The position numbers and the translations under genes are program-made. The notes beneath the pieces were generated by a model. That model made no database searches, had not been told where the DNA came from, and saw only the letters and a program-made list of their open reading frames with translations. A stretch of 33,745 bases of DNA from Pelagibacterium montanilacus (GTDB lineage Bacteria; Pseudomonadota; Alphaproteobacteria; Rhizobiales; Devosiaceae): assembly GCF_003992665.1 (NCBI RefSeq), contig NZ_RZMX01000042.1, positions 1-33,745 on the forward strand, written 5' to 3'. The stretch's first letter is position 1. The number at the start of each line of letters is the position of its first letter. Positions 16,371-24,233 of this stretch are shown here, piece after piece.

Positions 16371-16434
16371 TTGACGAGAACCTAGCCGGGGGTTTATCTG
16401 AATGCAATAAATACCAGACTGCAAAAAATTGCAG
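16371..16434 (+). promoter_or_regulatory. Putative promoter and SorC-type operator of the sugar kinase operon
   Basis: In the 126-bp divergent gap a -35-like TTGACG (16371-16376) is followed about 18 bases later by a weak TATCTG. Downstream, CTGCAAAAAATTGCAG (16419-16434) is an inverted repeat of CTGCAA around AAAA, and another TGCAAT half-site begins at 16403. TGCA-containing inverted repeats are typical of SorC/DeoR-type operators, so the regulator at 14626 probably acts here. Confidence 0.5.
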
Positions 16435-16447
16435 ACGCGGAGGAGAA

Positions 16448-17962
16448 ATGAAAGCGGCGGCTTTCGATGTCGGGACCACCGGCCTGAAGGGTGTCATGGT
16501 GGACGCCAGCGGCGCAATCGTCGCCGAGGCGACCGTGCCGTACACGCCATCATCGCCTTATCCCGGATGGTCTGAACAGGATCCCGACGTCTGGTGGTCC
16601 GCGCTCACCCAATGCGCTGCAACCCTGGTGGACCAAGCCGGCCAGCCGGACGCCATAGGGCTGTCAGGTCAGATGCATGGCTCGGTTTTTCTCGACGCGA
16701 ACGACGCCTCGATCTCCCCTGCGATCCTGTGGAACGACCAGCGAACCGAAGCGGAATGCCAGCAGCTCATAGCCATGACCGACAACAAGGTCGTCGAGTG
16801 GACGCTCAATGAGCCGAGAACAGCATTTACCGCCGCCAAAATCCTGTGGCTCCGCAAGAACCATCCCGATCGGTACGATCGCTTGAGCAGCGTTCTGCTG
16901 CCCAAGGATTTCATCAGGTTCCGGCTGTCTGGCGAGCGGCTCTCCGACGTCACCGATGCCTCGGGCACGAACCTACTGGACGTGCGCGCCCGGGCCTGGT
17001 CGGCCCCGATGCTGGAGGCGACGGGCATATCCCGCTCGATCCTGCCCGGGCTCGTGGAATCGGTGGAGGCGGCCGGCGTCGTCTCGTCCCGGGCTGCCGA
17101 GGTCACCGGACTGCGGTCCGGTACCATGATCGTCGGCGGTGGGGCCGACCAGGCCTGCGCGGCCATCGGCAATGGTATTGTCGAGCCGGGAACCATGTCG
17201 ATCACCATCGGCACCAGCGGCGTCGTCTATATCCAGCTTCCTGAGATATCGCTCGACAGGACTGGCGCGTTCCACACTTTCTGCCACTCGGTGCCCGGAA
17301 CGTTCATGGCCATGGCCGGCGTGCTCTCGGCCGGCGGCTCCTTCCAGTGGTACCGCGATACCGTGGGCGAGATCGATGCGGCAGAGGACGGCTTTGAAGG
17401 CATCGTTCGCGACCTCGATACCGTTCCCCCTGGCTCGGGTGGGCTGGTCTATCTGCCTTATCTAACGGGCGAGCGTTCCCCTCACAATGATCCACGGGCC
17501 CGCGGCGGGTTCATCGGTCTCACGGCGAGACATCGTCGCGGACATATGGCCCGCGCGGTGATCGAAGGCGTGTGTTTTGCGCTGCGCGACCTCGTCGAGA
17601 CCGTCCAGGCCATGGGTGTTGACATCTCGGCGGTGAGGGTCGCGGGAGGCGGCGCGCGCGGGCGGATATGGCTCTCGACACTTGCAAGCGTGCTCAACCG
17701 GCCAGTGATGGCGACCGATACGCCCGACGCTTCAGCTTATGGCGCTGCAATGCTCGCCATGGCCAATTGCTCTGACACACCGATTTCGGAGCTTGCCCGG
17801 GCGTGGGTGAAGACTTCTCCTCCGGTCGAGCCCAAAACGGCCGACGCGGGGGTCTATGAGGATGTCTACGGTGTCTTCCGCTCGCTCTACCCGGCCAACC
17901 GGTCGGCCATGCACGCACTGTTTGCCATCGATTCACGAACCAGCCAGGGGGCATCCCGATGA
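16448..17962 (+). CDS. FGGY family carbohydrate kinase, xylulokinase-like
   Basis: This 504-residue kinase transfers phosphate from ATP to a ketose. The N-terminal FDVGTTGLKG phosphate loop, the SGQMHG segment (73-78) typical of xylulokinases, WNDQRT (95-100), the catalytic D234 in GGGADQA, TIGTSG and the ADP-binding VAGGGARG are all present. Length fits XylB, and GGAGA lies just before the ATG. It is the first gene of the module C operon and overlaps the next gene by four bases (ATGA). Since no xylose isomerase gene is nearby and C3-epimerase-type genes are, the substrate is probably a rarer ketose and not D-xylulose, but that is inference. Confidence 0.88.
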   Translation: MKAAAFDVGTTGLKGVMVDASGAIVAEATVPYTPSSPYPGWSEQDPDVWWSALTQCAATLVDQAGQPDAIGLSGQMHGSVFLDANDASISPAILWNDQRTEAECQQLIAMTDNKVVEWTLNEPRTAFTAAKILWLRKNHPDRYDRLSSVLLPKDFIRFRLSGERLSDVTDASGTNLLDVRARAWSAPMLEATGISRSILPGLVESVEAAGVVSSRAAEVTGLRSGTMIVGGGADQACAAIGNGIVEPGTMSITIGTSGVVYIQLPEISLDRTGAFHTFCHSVPGTFMAMAGVLSAGGSFQWYRDTVGEIDAAEDGFEGIVRDLDTVPPGSGGLVYLPYLTGERSPHNDPRARGGFIGLTARHRRGHMARAVIEGVCFALRDLVETVQAMGVDISAVRVAGGGARGRIWLSTLASVLNRPVMATDTPDASAYGAAMLAMANCSDTPISELARAWVKTSPPVEPKTADAGVYEDVYGVFRSLYPANRSAMHALFAIDSRTSQGASR

Positions 17963-18876
17963 AACTCGCTGCCGTCACATCGCTGTTCAAATACTACCCG
18001 CTGCCCGAGGCGCTCGATCAGATCGCGCGGGCCGGCTACGAGGGGGTAGAGCTCTGGGGCGGTATGCCCCATGGCTATGTCGAAGATTTCTATGATGGGG
18101 GGCGGCTCGACACCGCAACGGCGCGGGCCTGCCGCAAGCTGGTCGACGATGCCGGGCTGGCACCGGTCCAGTTCCTGCCCGAGCAGTGCTTTTATCCGGT
18201 CAACTATGCGATCGGCGACGCGCCTCCGTTCGATGGCAAGCGGCTCCGTCAGCGCTCGCTCGATTATTTCAAGCGGGCCGTGGACGTCACTGCCGCCCTC
18301 GAGTTCCCCCGCATGTGTGTTACGACGCCCTTCTGGGGCTGGGAGACGAAAGACGGTCGTTGGACCCATCACGGCAAGCACGATCTGGACCTGGTGATCC
18401 AGAGCGTCGGCGAGATCAATCGCCACGCGCAGGCTCAGGGCGTGCAGATCATCGTCGAGCCCCTGAGCTATCTCGAGACCACGGGGGTGGAGACGCTCGA
18501 TGAGGTCCAGGCGCTCCTTTCCGGCGTCGGCTCGAACAATCTCAAGATCATGCTCGACACCGGCCACATTCACGTCACCGCCCGGGCGCTGGGGCGCGAC
18601 AGCGCTGCCTATTTCGCCGAGCACGTTACAGTGCTGGGCGATCGGCTCGTCCACATCCACCTGAGCGACAATCTTGGCGATCTCGATGCCCACCTTGTTC
18701 CCGGAGAGGGCAGCTTCGCATTCGCGCCGGCCTTCAATGAGCTGAGGCAGTCTGGCTATCAGGGCTATCTTTCGGCTGAACTGATGATGTTTGGCGACAA
18801 TCCCGTTCCGCCCAAGCCGCATGATCTGCTCGTAGCGACCCGCCAATTCACCCAGAAGGTTCTCGCAGATGGATGA
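17959..18876 (+). CDS. Sugar isomerase/epimerase TIM barrel, FrlC/ketose-3-epimerase-like
   Basis: This 305-residue member of the xylose-isomerase-like superfamily resembles fructoselysine 3-epimerase (FrlC) and D-psicose/D-tagatose 3-epimerases. The four expected metal ligands are in place: E167 (IIVEPL), D200 with H203 (MLDTGH), H234 (VHIHLSDN) and E274 (LSAELM). Such enzymes move the configuration at C3 of free ketoses or ketose adducts using Mn2+ or Co2+. The start codon overlaps the kinase stop, and the end overlaps the SIS gene by eight bases, so all three are translationally coupled. The exact substrate is not predictable. Confidence 0.87.
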   Translation: MKLAAVTSLFKYYPLPEALDQIARAGYEGVELWGGMPHGYVEDFYDGGRLDTATARACRKLVDDAGLAPVQFLPEQCFYPVNYAIGDAPPFDGKRLRQRSLDYFKRAVDVTAALEFPRMCVTTPFWGWETKDGRWTHHGKHDLDLVIQSVGEINRHAQAQGVQIIVEPLSYLETTGVETLDEVQALLSGVGSNNLKIMLDTGHIHVTARALGRDSAAYFAEHVTVLGDRLVHIHLSDNLGDLDAHLVPGEGSFAFAPAFNELRQSGYQGYLSAELMMFGDNPVPPKPHDLLVATRQFTQKVLADG

Positions 18877-19420
18877 GAACGACGGCACCGTCCTCGGCGA
18901 GATCATGGCGACGGCGCGGTCCATTCCGTTCTCCGAGACCGCCCGGCTTGCCGCGGCGATCGGCTCTGCGCCCCGGATCTATATCCATGGGCTGGGCCGG
19001 TGCGGTCACGTCATGAAGATGTTCTCTATCCGCCTCGCCCAACTCGGCTTGCCCGTGCAGTTGGTGGGCGAGCCTACCGCGCTGGCTGCACGCGAAGGGG
19101 ATCTTCTCGTCGTGGGGTCGGGGACAGGCGAGACACGCGGCACCGTATCGATTGCCGAAAAGGCGGTAGGGTTCGGGCTCGATATGATCGCGCTGAGCGC
19201 CACCGAAGAATCCACACTTGCCCGGCTCGGGTCCGATCCGATCATTCTGCCCGGAGTGAGCAAGCTCGACGCCGCTGCGGCTGCGCGCTCGATTCAGCCC
19301 CCGGGCTCGCTGTTCGAACAGATGCTGTTCTGCTTTCTCGAGCAGACGGTCGTTGAAATCGCGCGCACGCGCGATCCTGGCTATGCCGACGTCCGCCGGC
19401 AGCATGCCAATCTGGAATAA
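18869..19420 (+). CDS. SIS-domain protein, 6-phospho-3-hexuloisomerase-like
   Basis: This 183-residue single-SIS-domain isomerase resembles PHI (HxlB), which converts D-arabino-3-hexulose 6-phosphate to fructose 6-phosphate. Supporting features are HGLGRCGHVMKMFSIRLAQLG (40-60), the phosphate-binding loop SGTGET (84-89), the catalytic-region SLFEQ with E150 and the C-terminal HANLE ending characteristic of PHI proteins. No hexulose-6-phosphate synthase is nearby, so formaldehyde fixation is unlikely. The protein more plausibly handles a 3-keto-hexose phosphate formed in this rare-sugar route. It overlaps the upstream epimerase gene. Confidence 0.8.
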   Translation: MDENDGTVLGEIMATARSIPFSETARLAAAIGSAPRIYIHGLGRCGHVMKMFSIRLAQLGLPVQLVGEPTALAAREGDLLVVGSGTGETRGTVSIAEKAVGFGLDMIALSATEESTLARLGSDPIILPGVSKLDAAAAARSIQPPGSLFEQMLFCFLEQTVVEIARTRDPGYADVRRQHANLE

Positions 19421-19445
19421 GCGGACATTCCTGGAGGAGGAGAAA

Positions 19446-20480
19446 ATGGACAGACGAGATTTCATGAGGACCACCGGCGCCATCATGGCCACCGGTGCCA
19501 TGGCAGGGACCGCGCTTGGGCAGTTGCCCGACCGGCAGATCCGTGTCGGATTCGCCGCGCACAGCATCGATCTTCAGGCGCTGTTCGGCCAGCTCCGGGA
19601 GGGGTTCCGCGGCACGCTCGATGAAGCCGGGCTCGACTACGAATACGTTGAAGCCGCACCCAATGCGAGTTCGGACCATGCGGGCATGCTGTCCATCCTT
19701 GAGAACATGGCCGCCCAGCAGCTCGACTACGTCCTGGTTGGCCCCACTTCACTCGAACTGAACGAGCCGGGCCTTCGCCTGATCTCTGAATCGGGTGCCA
19801 AACTTCTGATGACCGACTATGTGCGTCCCGAAGAGGGCGTCTCCTACGACGACGCCGTGCTCAACTGGGTGGTCTACAGCCATTCGGAAATGGGCTTTAA
19901 GGCCGGTGAGTGGCTCGGAGACCAGATGCGCGCGCAGGGCATCCGCAATCCCAGGGTCGTCATGCTCTGGGGCCCGGCTGCTTCGGAGATCTCCCAGCAG
20001 CGTGGCGAAGGCGCAATCGAGGGAATGAACAGCCACTCAGACCTCGAGTTCGAGATCGTCTACGAGGCCAATGCCGACTTCGATCGTCGGCTGGCCTACG
20101 ACGAGACCGAGCGCGCTCTGGCCGCCTACGATTTCGATGCCATCATGTGCCTCAACAGCTACATGTCGGTTTCGGCATCCAACGCGATCGGCGCGAACGG
20201 GCGCACCGGCGAGATCGTGGTGTGCGGTATGGGCGGCACGATCGACGAACTCCAGGGCATTGCCACCGGAGATATCGGCGTGGCACCGTTCCGCGATCCG
20301 CGCTCGATGGGACGCGCCTCCGCAGAAGCTCTGCTGGCACACCTGACCGGCCGGGAAGGGGATATCGAGCGGACGGTCTATGCAGACATTCCGGTGCTCG
20401 AGAACGCTTACCGCATCCGACAGTCGGTGCCTTCCGAGATGTTCGACGTGGCCGCGTTCCTCAACGAACACCACGGCTGA
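19446..20480 (+). CDS. Sugar ABC transporter substrate-binding protein (Peripla_BP_4, FrcB-like), Tat-type signal
   Basis: This 344-residue periplasmic binding protein has a type I two-lobed fold, as in RbsB/FrcB; segments such as DYVLVGPTSLELNE and CGMGGTIDELQGIATGDIG fit that family. The N-terminus MDRRDFMRTTG has a twin-arginine motif followed by a short hydrophobic stretch up to ALG-Q around residue 25. Export by the Tat system, folded, is therefore predicted. GGAGGAG lies upstream. It is followed by the cognate ATPase and permease, and its ligand should be the sugar processed by the preceding kinase and epimerases. Confidence 0.87.
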   Translation: MDRRDFMRTTGAIMATGAMAGTALGQLPDRQIRVGFAAHSIDLQALFGQLREGFRGTLDEAGLDYEYVEAAPNASSDHAGMLSILENMAAQQLDYVLVGPTSLELNEPGLRLISESGAKLLMTDYVRPEEGVSYDDAVLNWVVYSHSEMGFKAGEWLGDQMRAQGIRNPRVVMLWGPAASEISQQRGEGAIEGMNSHSDLEFEIVYEANADFDRRLAYDETERALAAYDFDAIMCLNSYMSVSASNAIGANGRTGEIVVCGMGGTIDELQGIATGDIGVAPFRDPRSMGRASAEALLAHLTGREGDIERTVYADIPVLENAYRIRQSVPSEMFDVAAFLNEHHG

Positions 20481-20489
20481 GCGTCTGCA

Positions 20490-20520
20490 GCCCCTGGGAC
20501 GCGCATCGCGTCCCGGGGGC
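20490..20520 (+). repeat. Strong hairpin between binding-protein and ATPase genes
   Basis: GGGACGCG (20496-20503) and CGCGTCCC (20507-20514) form a perfect stem around CAT, extended by GCCCC (20490-20494) pairing with GGGGC (20516-20520). No T-run follows. It probably raises the expression of the binding protein relative to downstream genes. Confidence 0.65.
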
Positions 20521-20572
20521 ATTCGCCGGCCTCGGGCTGACGATACCGGCCATACCAGGAATTGGAACTGCC

Positions 20573-21328
20573 ATGACCAATCAGAGCGCACTGCTTGAAG
20601 TGCAAAATCTCAAGAAGAGTTTCGGCGGCGTTCAGGCCGTCAAGGGAGTGAGTTTCTCCCTCTTTCCCGGAGAAGCCGTTGCCGTGGTCGGCGACAACGG
20701 GGCCGGCAAGTCCACCGTCGTCAAGATGATCTCGGGCGCTTACAAGCGTGACGAGGGAGAGATCCGCTGGAACGGAGCCGCCGCGGACATTGCCAACCCT
20801 GACGATGCCCGTGATCTTGGCATCGAGACCATGTACCAGGATCTCGCTCTCATTCCCGACCTCGACGCGCCAGGCAACGTGTTCCTCGGCCAGGAGCCGA
20901 TGAAAAGATTTCTCGGCGTCCTGCCCATCCTCGATCGCAGGAAGATGCAGGAAGACTCCCGCAAGCTGCTCGAACGGGTTCGCATCAACCTGCCTTCGCT
21001 CGACAGGTCGGTCCGCCAGCTTTCGGGCGGGCAGCGCCAGGCCGCCGCCATCGCTCGCTTCCTTCTGTCCGACCGGGCGCGTCTGATCATCATGGACGAG
21101 CCCACGGCGGCACTTGGGGTCCAGGAGCAGCGCAAGGTCCTCGACCTGATCCAGATGCTCAAGGCCCAGGAAATGACCATCCTGGTCGTGAGCCATAACC
21201 TCGAACATGTCTTTGACGTGTGCGATCGCATCATCGTCTTCCGGGCTGGCGAAGTCGCTGGCATCGTCCGGACCGACGAAGTCGACAAGCAGACCGTGGT
21301 CAGCCTTATCATGGGAGGGAACACCTGA
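20573..21328 (+). CDS. Sugar ABC transporter ATP-binding protein, single-domain (FrcA-like)
   Basis: This 251-residue ATPase has Walker A GDNGAGKST, signature LSGGQRQ, Walker B LIIMDEP and an H-loop VSHN. Only one nucleotide-binding domain is encoded, half the length of RbsA/XylG, which matches the FrcA type seen in rhizobial fructose importers; two copies would assemble per transporter. ATG 20573 follows the hairpin gap, and the stop overlaps the permease start (TGATG). Confidence 0.9.
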   Translation: MTNQSALLEVQNLKKSFGGVQAVKGVSFSLFPGEAVAVVGDNGAGKSTVVKMISGAYKRDEGEIRWNGAAADIANPDDARDLGIETMYQDLALIPDLDAPGNVFLGQEPMKRFLGVLPILDRRKMQEDSRKLLERVRINLPSLDRSVRQLSGGQRQAAAIARFLLSDRARLIIMDEPTAALGVQEQRKVLDLIQMLKAQEMTILVVSHNLEHVFDVCDRIIVFRAGEVAGIVRTDEVDKQTVVSLIMGGNT

Positions 21329-22317
21329 TGGCCAGCCAAGCCCACGAGGCGCACTCCCCCGACAGGCAGACCGGCGCCATGGCGGTGCTCGCGAAGATCA
21401 ACCCGCTGGTTTTCGTCCTGCTCGCCCTCTACATCCTGATGCTGCTGATGAGCGACAGGTTCTTCTCGTTCTTCAATCAGATGAACATCCTGCGCCAGGC
21501 ATCGGTGTTTCTCATCATCGCGGTGGGTCAGACCTTCGTCATCGGCAGCCGCGGCATCGACCTCTCGGTGGGCTCGGCCGTTGGCGCGGTGGGATGTTTC
21601 ATGGCATCGCTCATCGCATGGGGCGTGCCCGTACCCTTCGCACTGCTCCTCGGCGTCCTGATGGGCGCGGGGATCGGCATGATCAACGGGCTGGTTATCA
21701 CCAAGCTCAAGGTCAACCCTCTGATTGCTACGCTGGGTATGATGGTGTCCCTGCGCGGTGCCACCCACTACCTCATGAGCGATCAGGTGGTCACGCGCCT
21801 GCCCGATGCCATTCAGTATCTTGGGCAGGGTGTCATTTTCGGCGTGCCGATGCCGGCGCTCATTGCCGCCGCCGCCGCTCTGGTGGGGTACTGGCTCTTC
21901 TTCCACACACGGTTCGGCCGCTACACTCTGGCAATCGGCTCCAACGAGAACGCCGTCGGGCTCGTGGGCATCTCGGTGGACCGCATGAAGATCCAGATCT
22001 ACATGTTCCAGGGCGTCTGTGTCGCGATCGCCGCCATGGTGCTAATCGGGCGCCTGAACGGGGCCTCCCCTGACCTTGGCCTCAACTACGAGTTGCACAT
22101 CATTGCAGGCGTGGTCCTTGGCGGTACGGCCCTCTATGGCGGGGTCGGGTCGATCCTGGGCACCGTGCTGGGCATCATGACGATCGGCATCGTTGAGAAC
22201 GCCATGGTCCTGATCCGTGCCGACTTCCATCTCCAGCGGGTGCTGATCGGCGCACTGCTCATCCTTGCGGTGGCGTACCAGAACTACCGCCGTCGCAAGC
22301 AGGGGATAAGCGAATAG
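21328..22317 (+). CDS. Sugar ABC transporter permease, RbsC/FrcC type
   Basis: This 329-residue inner-membrane protein has eight to ten hydrophobic segments and the BPD_transp_2 hallmarks GSRGIDLSVGS (about 73-83), INGLVITKLKVNPLIATLG and GGTALYGGVGS near the C-terminus. Its start overlaps the ATPase stop by one base, with GGGAGGGA just upstream. It is the last gene of the module C operon and is followed by hairpins and a convergent terminator. Confidence 0.92.
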   Translation: MASQAHEAHSPDRQTGAMAVLAKINPLVFVLLALYILMLLMSDRFFSFFNQMNILRQASVFLIIAVGQTFVIGSRGIDLSVGSAVGAVGCFMASLIAWGVPVPFALLLGVLMGAGIGMINGLVITKLKVNPLIATLGMMVSLRGATHYLMSDQVVTRLPDAIQYLGQGVIFGVPMPALIAAAAALVGYWLFFHTRFGRYTLAIGSNENAVGLVGISVDRMKIQIYMFQGVCVAIAAMVLIGRLNGASPDLGLNYELHIIAGVVLGGTALYGGVGSILGTVLGIMTIGIVENAMVLIRADFHLQRVLIGALLILAVAYQNYRRRKQGISE

Positions 22318-22331
22318 CGTGCATGAGAAAA

Positions 22332-22355
22332 GGGCCGGGCGGTCTTGTCCGGCCC
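22332..22355. repeat. Hairpin downstream of the permease gene
   Basis: GGGCCGG (22332-22338) pairs with CCGGCCC (22349-22355), without a T-run. It precedes the strong terminator at 22402 and may protect the 3' end of the transcript. Confidence 0.5.
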
Positions 22356-22401
22356 GAAGCGGAAGTCATGTGCTTGCCGCTCGTCTGCTGGCTGAGAAAC
22401 G

Positions 22402-22438
22402 AGAACAGGGGGCACCGTCCGGTGCCCCCTGTTCTTTT
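22402..22438. terminator. Strong rho-independent terminator, shared by convergent operons
   Basis: AGAACAGGGGGCACC (22402-22416) and GGTGCCCCCTGTTCT (22421-22435) form a perfect 15-pair stem with a four-base loop, followed by TTT on the + strand. It lies between the stop codons of the convergent permease and RpiB-type genes and can serve both. Confidence 0.9.
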
Positions 22439-22467
22439 GCGTCCGTTGCTTGCAAGCAGGCGTGGGC

Positions 22468-22914
22468 TTAGCGCTGCGCGTCCATCTCGGCGAGTTTGGA
22501 CACCCTTCTGCGGAAGTCCTCGTCTGTCGAGAACTCCGCCGCGAGGAATGAAGACACCAGGTCCTTGGCCAGCCACGGCCCCACGATCTGGGCGCCGATG
22601 CACATGACATTGACATCGTCATGCTCCACCGACTGGTGGGCCGAATGCACATCATGGCACACCGCCGCCCGGATGCCCTTGACCTTGTTGGCCGCGATCG
22701 AAGCACCTACGCCCGTGCCGCACACGAGCAGGCCGCGCTGGCCTTCGCCATTGGCGATCCTGGAAGTCAGGGATCGTGTGATGTCGGGGAAGTCGACCGG
22801 TTCCGCGTCGAACGAGCCTATGTCGGTCACGGTGTGCCCCGACGCTTCCATGTGGGCGATAAGCGTTGCCTTGAGCGGGAATCCAGCGTGGTCCGATCCA
22901 ACGATGATATGCAT
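22468..22914 (-). CDS. RpiB/LacAB-family sugar-phosphate isomerase
   Basis: This 148-residue isomerase has the family hallmarks: GSDHAGFPLK at the N-terminus with D8, the catalytic C65 in VCGTGVGASIAANK and H98 in the EHDD segment. It converts an aldose phosphate to a ketose phosphate (ribose-5-P, allose-6-P or a tetrose phosphate, depending on subgroup). I prefer ATG 22914, because GGAG lies nine bases upstream; the TTG at 22923 directly abuts that site. It is 32 bp downstream of the GntR gene on the same strand, so it is the last gene of the TRAP operon and not part of the ABC operon it faces. Confidence 0.85.
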   Translation of the reverse strand: MHIIVGSDHAGFPLKATLIAHMEASGHTVTDIGSFDAEPVDFPDITRSLTSRIANGEGQRGLLVCGTGVGASIAANKVKGIRAAVCHDVHSAHQSVEHDDVNVMCIGAQIVGPWLAKDLVSSFLAAEFSTDEDFRRRVSKLAEMDAQR

Positions 22915-22946
22915 TGCGGTCAACTCCGGTTTGTGGGGCGGTAAGG

Positions 22947-23690
22947 TCAGCGGCTGGCCGTAGCCTGGTCTTTGGGACCCGGTTCCGTGCGCTCCTGCCT
23001 CTCGAGCATCGTGTCGATGCGCTCGATCGCGTTCTCGAGGTGCCGGCGCATCGCGGCTCCCGCGTCGGAGGCGTCGCGACGCTCGAGCGCCTCCATGATG
23101 GCCTTGTGCTCATCGACCGAGACCCGCCAGTTCTCAGGTTCGTCATTGCCGAGATAGCGCAGACGCTGCATGCGGGCCTGAAGGCGCGCATGGATGGGCT
23201 TGAGCGTCTGGTTGCGCGACAGCTCCACGATTGTGAGATGGATCTTTTGGTTCAGGTCGAAATACCGGTGCCTGTCGGCTCGCTCAAAAGCATCGATCAT
23301 CGCGTCGTGCAGTTCGCGGACCTGAACGATCTCCGCGGCTTGCGCATTGAGGGCTGCCTGCTCGGTGGCAAAGCCTTCCACCGCGCTCATGAACAGCAGC
23401 GTGTCGCGCAACTCGGCGTGCGTGGTCTCAGGTACGATCGCGCCTCGATTGCGGGACAGCTCCACCAGCCCTTCCGCCGCCAGGACCTTGAGCGCCTCGC
23501 GGATTGGGGTTCGCGAAACCCCGAGAGTTCGCCCCAACTCACTTTCGTTTACGCGCTCGCCCGCTGGCACCCGACCTTCCACGATTAACTCGCGCAGCCG
23601 ATCGATCACCAAGTCATGGAGCTGGGTCCGTTCGATGGGAGCGATCGGCCGGTTCTGGGCGTTGGTGTGTTCGCGGTCGTCGGCCATCAT
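22947..23690 (-). CDS. GntR family transcriptional regulator, FadR subfamily (FCD domain)
   Basis: This 247-residue regulator has a winged helix-turn-helix at about residues 20-90 with the signature GRTLGVSRTPIREALKVLAAEGLVE. An all-helical FCD effector domain follows, with the metal/ligand residues in YFDLNQKIHLTIVELS and in VDEHKAIMEALERRD. Such proteins typically bind carboxylic acids. It overlaps the DctQ gene by four bases and is part of the TRAP operon, so it probably senses the transported acid. The candidate operator at 26719 lies in front of this operon. Confidence 0.88.
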   Translation of the reverse strand: MMADDREHTNAQNRPIAPIERTQLHDLVIDRLRELIVEGRVPAGERVNESELGRTLGVSRTPIREALKVLAAEGLVELSRNRGAIVPETTHAELRDTLLFMSAVEGFATEQAALNAQAAEIVQVRELHDAMIDAFERADRHRYFDLNQKIHLTIVELSRNQTLKPIHARLQARMQRLRYLGNDEPENWRVSVDEHKAIMEALERRDASDAGAAMRRHLENAIERIDTMLERQERTEPGPKDQATASR

Positions 23691-24232
23691 TGGGTGGGCT
23701 CATCGAGATCGGGGCGGTACAAGTCGAAAATCTGGGCTGCATCTTTCAGAATCAGCACCCCTGCCTGGATCATGATGAGCGCGCCGCCCACAACGATGGC
23801 CATACGCGGCCAGTACAGCGATATCGATCGACTCGTCGTCATTTCGTTCCGTCCAAGTTCTGCCAATGCGAGGCCAGCCTCGCATATCTTGAAGGCGAGA
23901 AACACGATGAGCGCGTTGATCAGAACGTAGATCGTCAGCTTGAGCCTGCGCGCCAGCGCCTCGACGATGAAATCGACCTTGAGGTGGGAATTGTGCCGGA
24001 TACAGATCGCGCTGCCCCAGACGGCAAGGACAGGCAGAAGCATCGCAGCAAGCTCTTCGATCCACGGAATGGGCACGAAGACCACATAGCGCAACAGGAC
24101 CTGTGAAATCATCAGAAGGAAGATGCCCGCCAGAACTGAGATCATCACGAGCTGCAGCACGACGTCGATCCAGCCTGCGGCGCGGTCCACCGCCCGGACA
24201 AAACGGGAAACGGGATTGTCTCTTGTCTGCAT
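23687..24232 (-). CDS. dctQ: TRAP transporter small permease (DctQ)
   Basis: This is the 181-residue small membrane subunit of a tripartite ATP-independent periplasmic transporter, with four hydrophobic segments. Typical features are the RYVVFVPIPWIEELA segment in the second span and the HNSHLKVDF loop. GGGAGGG precedes the ATG at good spacing. It lies one base after the large permease stop and overlaps the GntR start. The order binding protein, large permease, small permease differs from the commoner P-Q-M order. Confidence 0.9.
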   Translation of the reverse strand: MQTRDNPVSRFVRAVDRAAGWIDVVLQLVMISVLAGIFLLMISQVLLRYVVFVPIPWIEELAAMLLPVLAVWGSAICIRHNSHLKVDFIVEALARRLKLTIYVLINALIVFLAFKICEAGLALAELGRNEMTTSRSISLYWPRMAIVVGGALIMIQAGVLILKDAAQIFDLYRPDLDEPTQ

Positions 24233-24233
24233 C

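Noticed and set aside
18869-19420. SIS protein as part of a ribulose-monophosphate formaldehyde pathway
   Set aside because: No hexulose-6-phosphate synthase or C1 oxidation gene is present; the sugar importer and kinase context points elsewhere.
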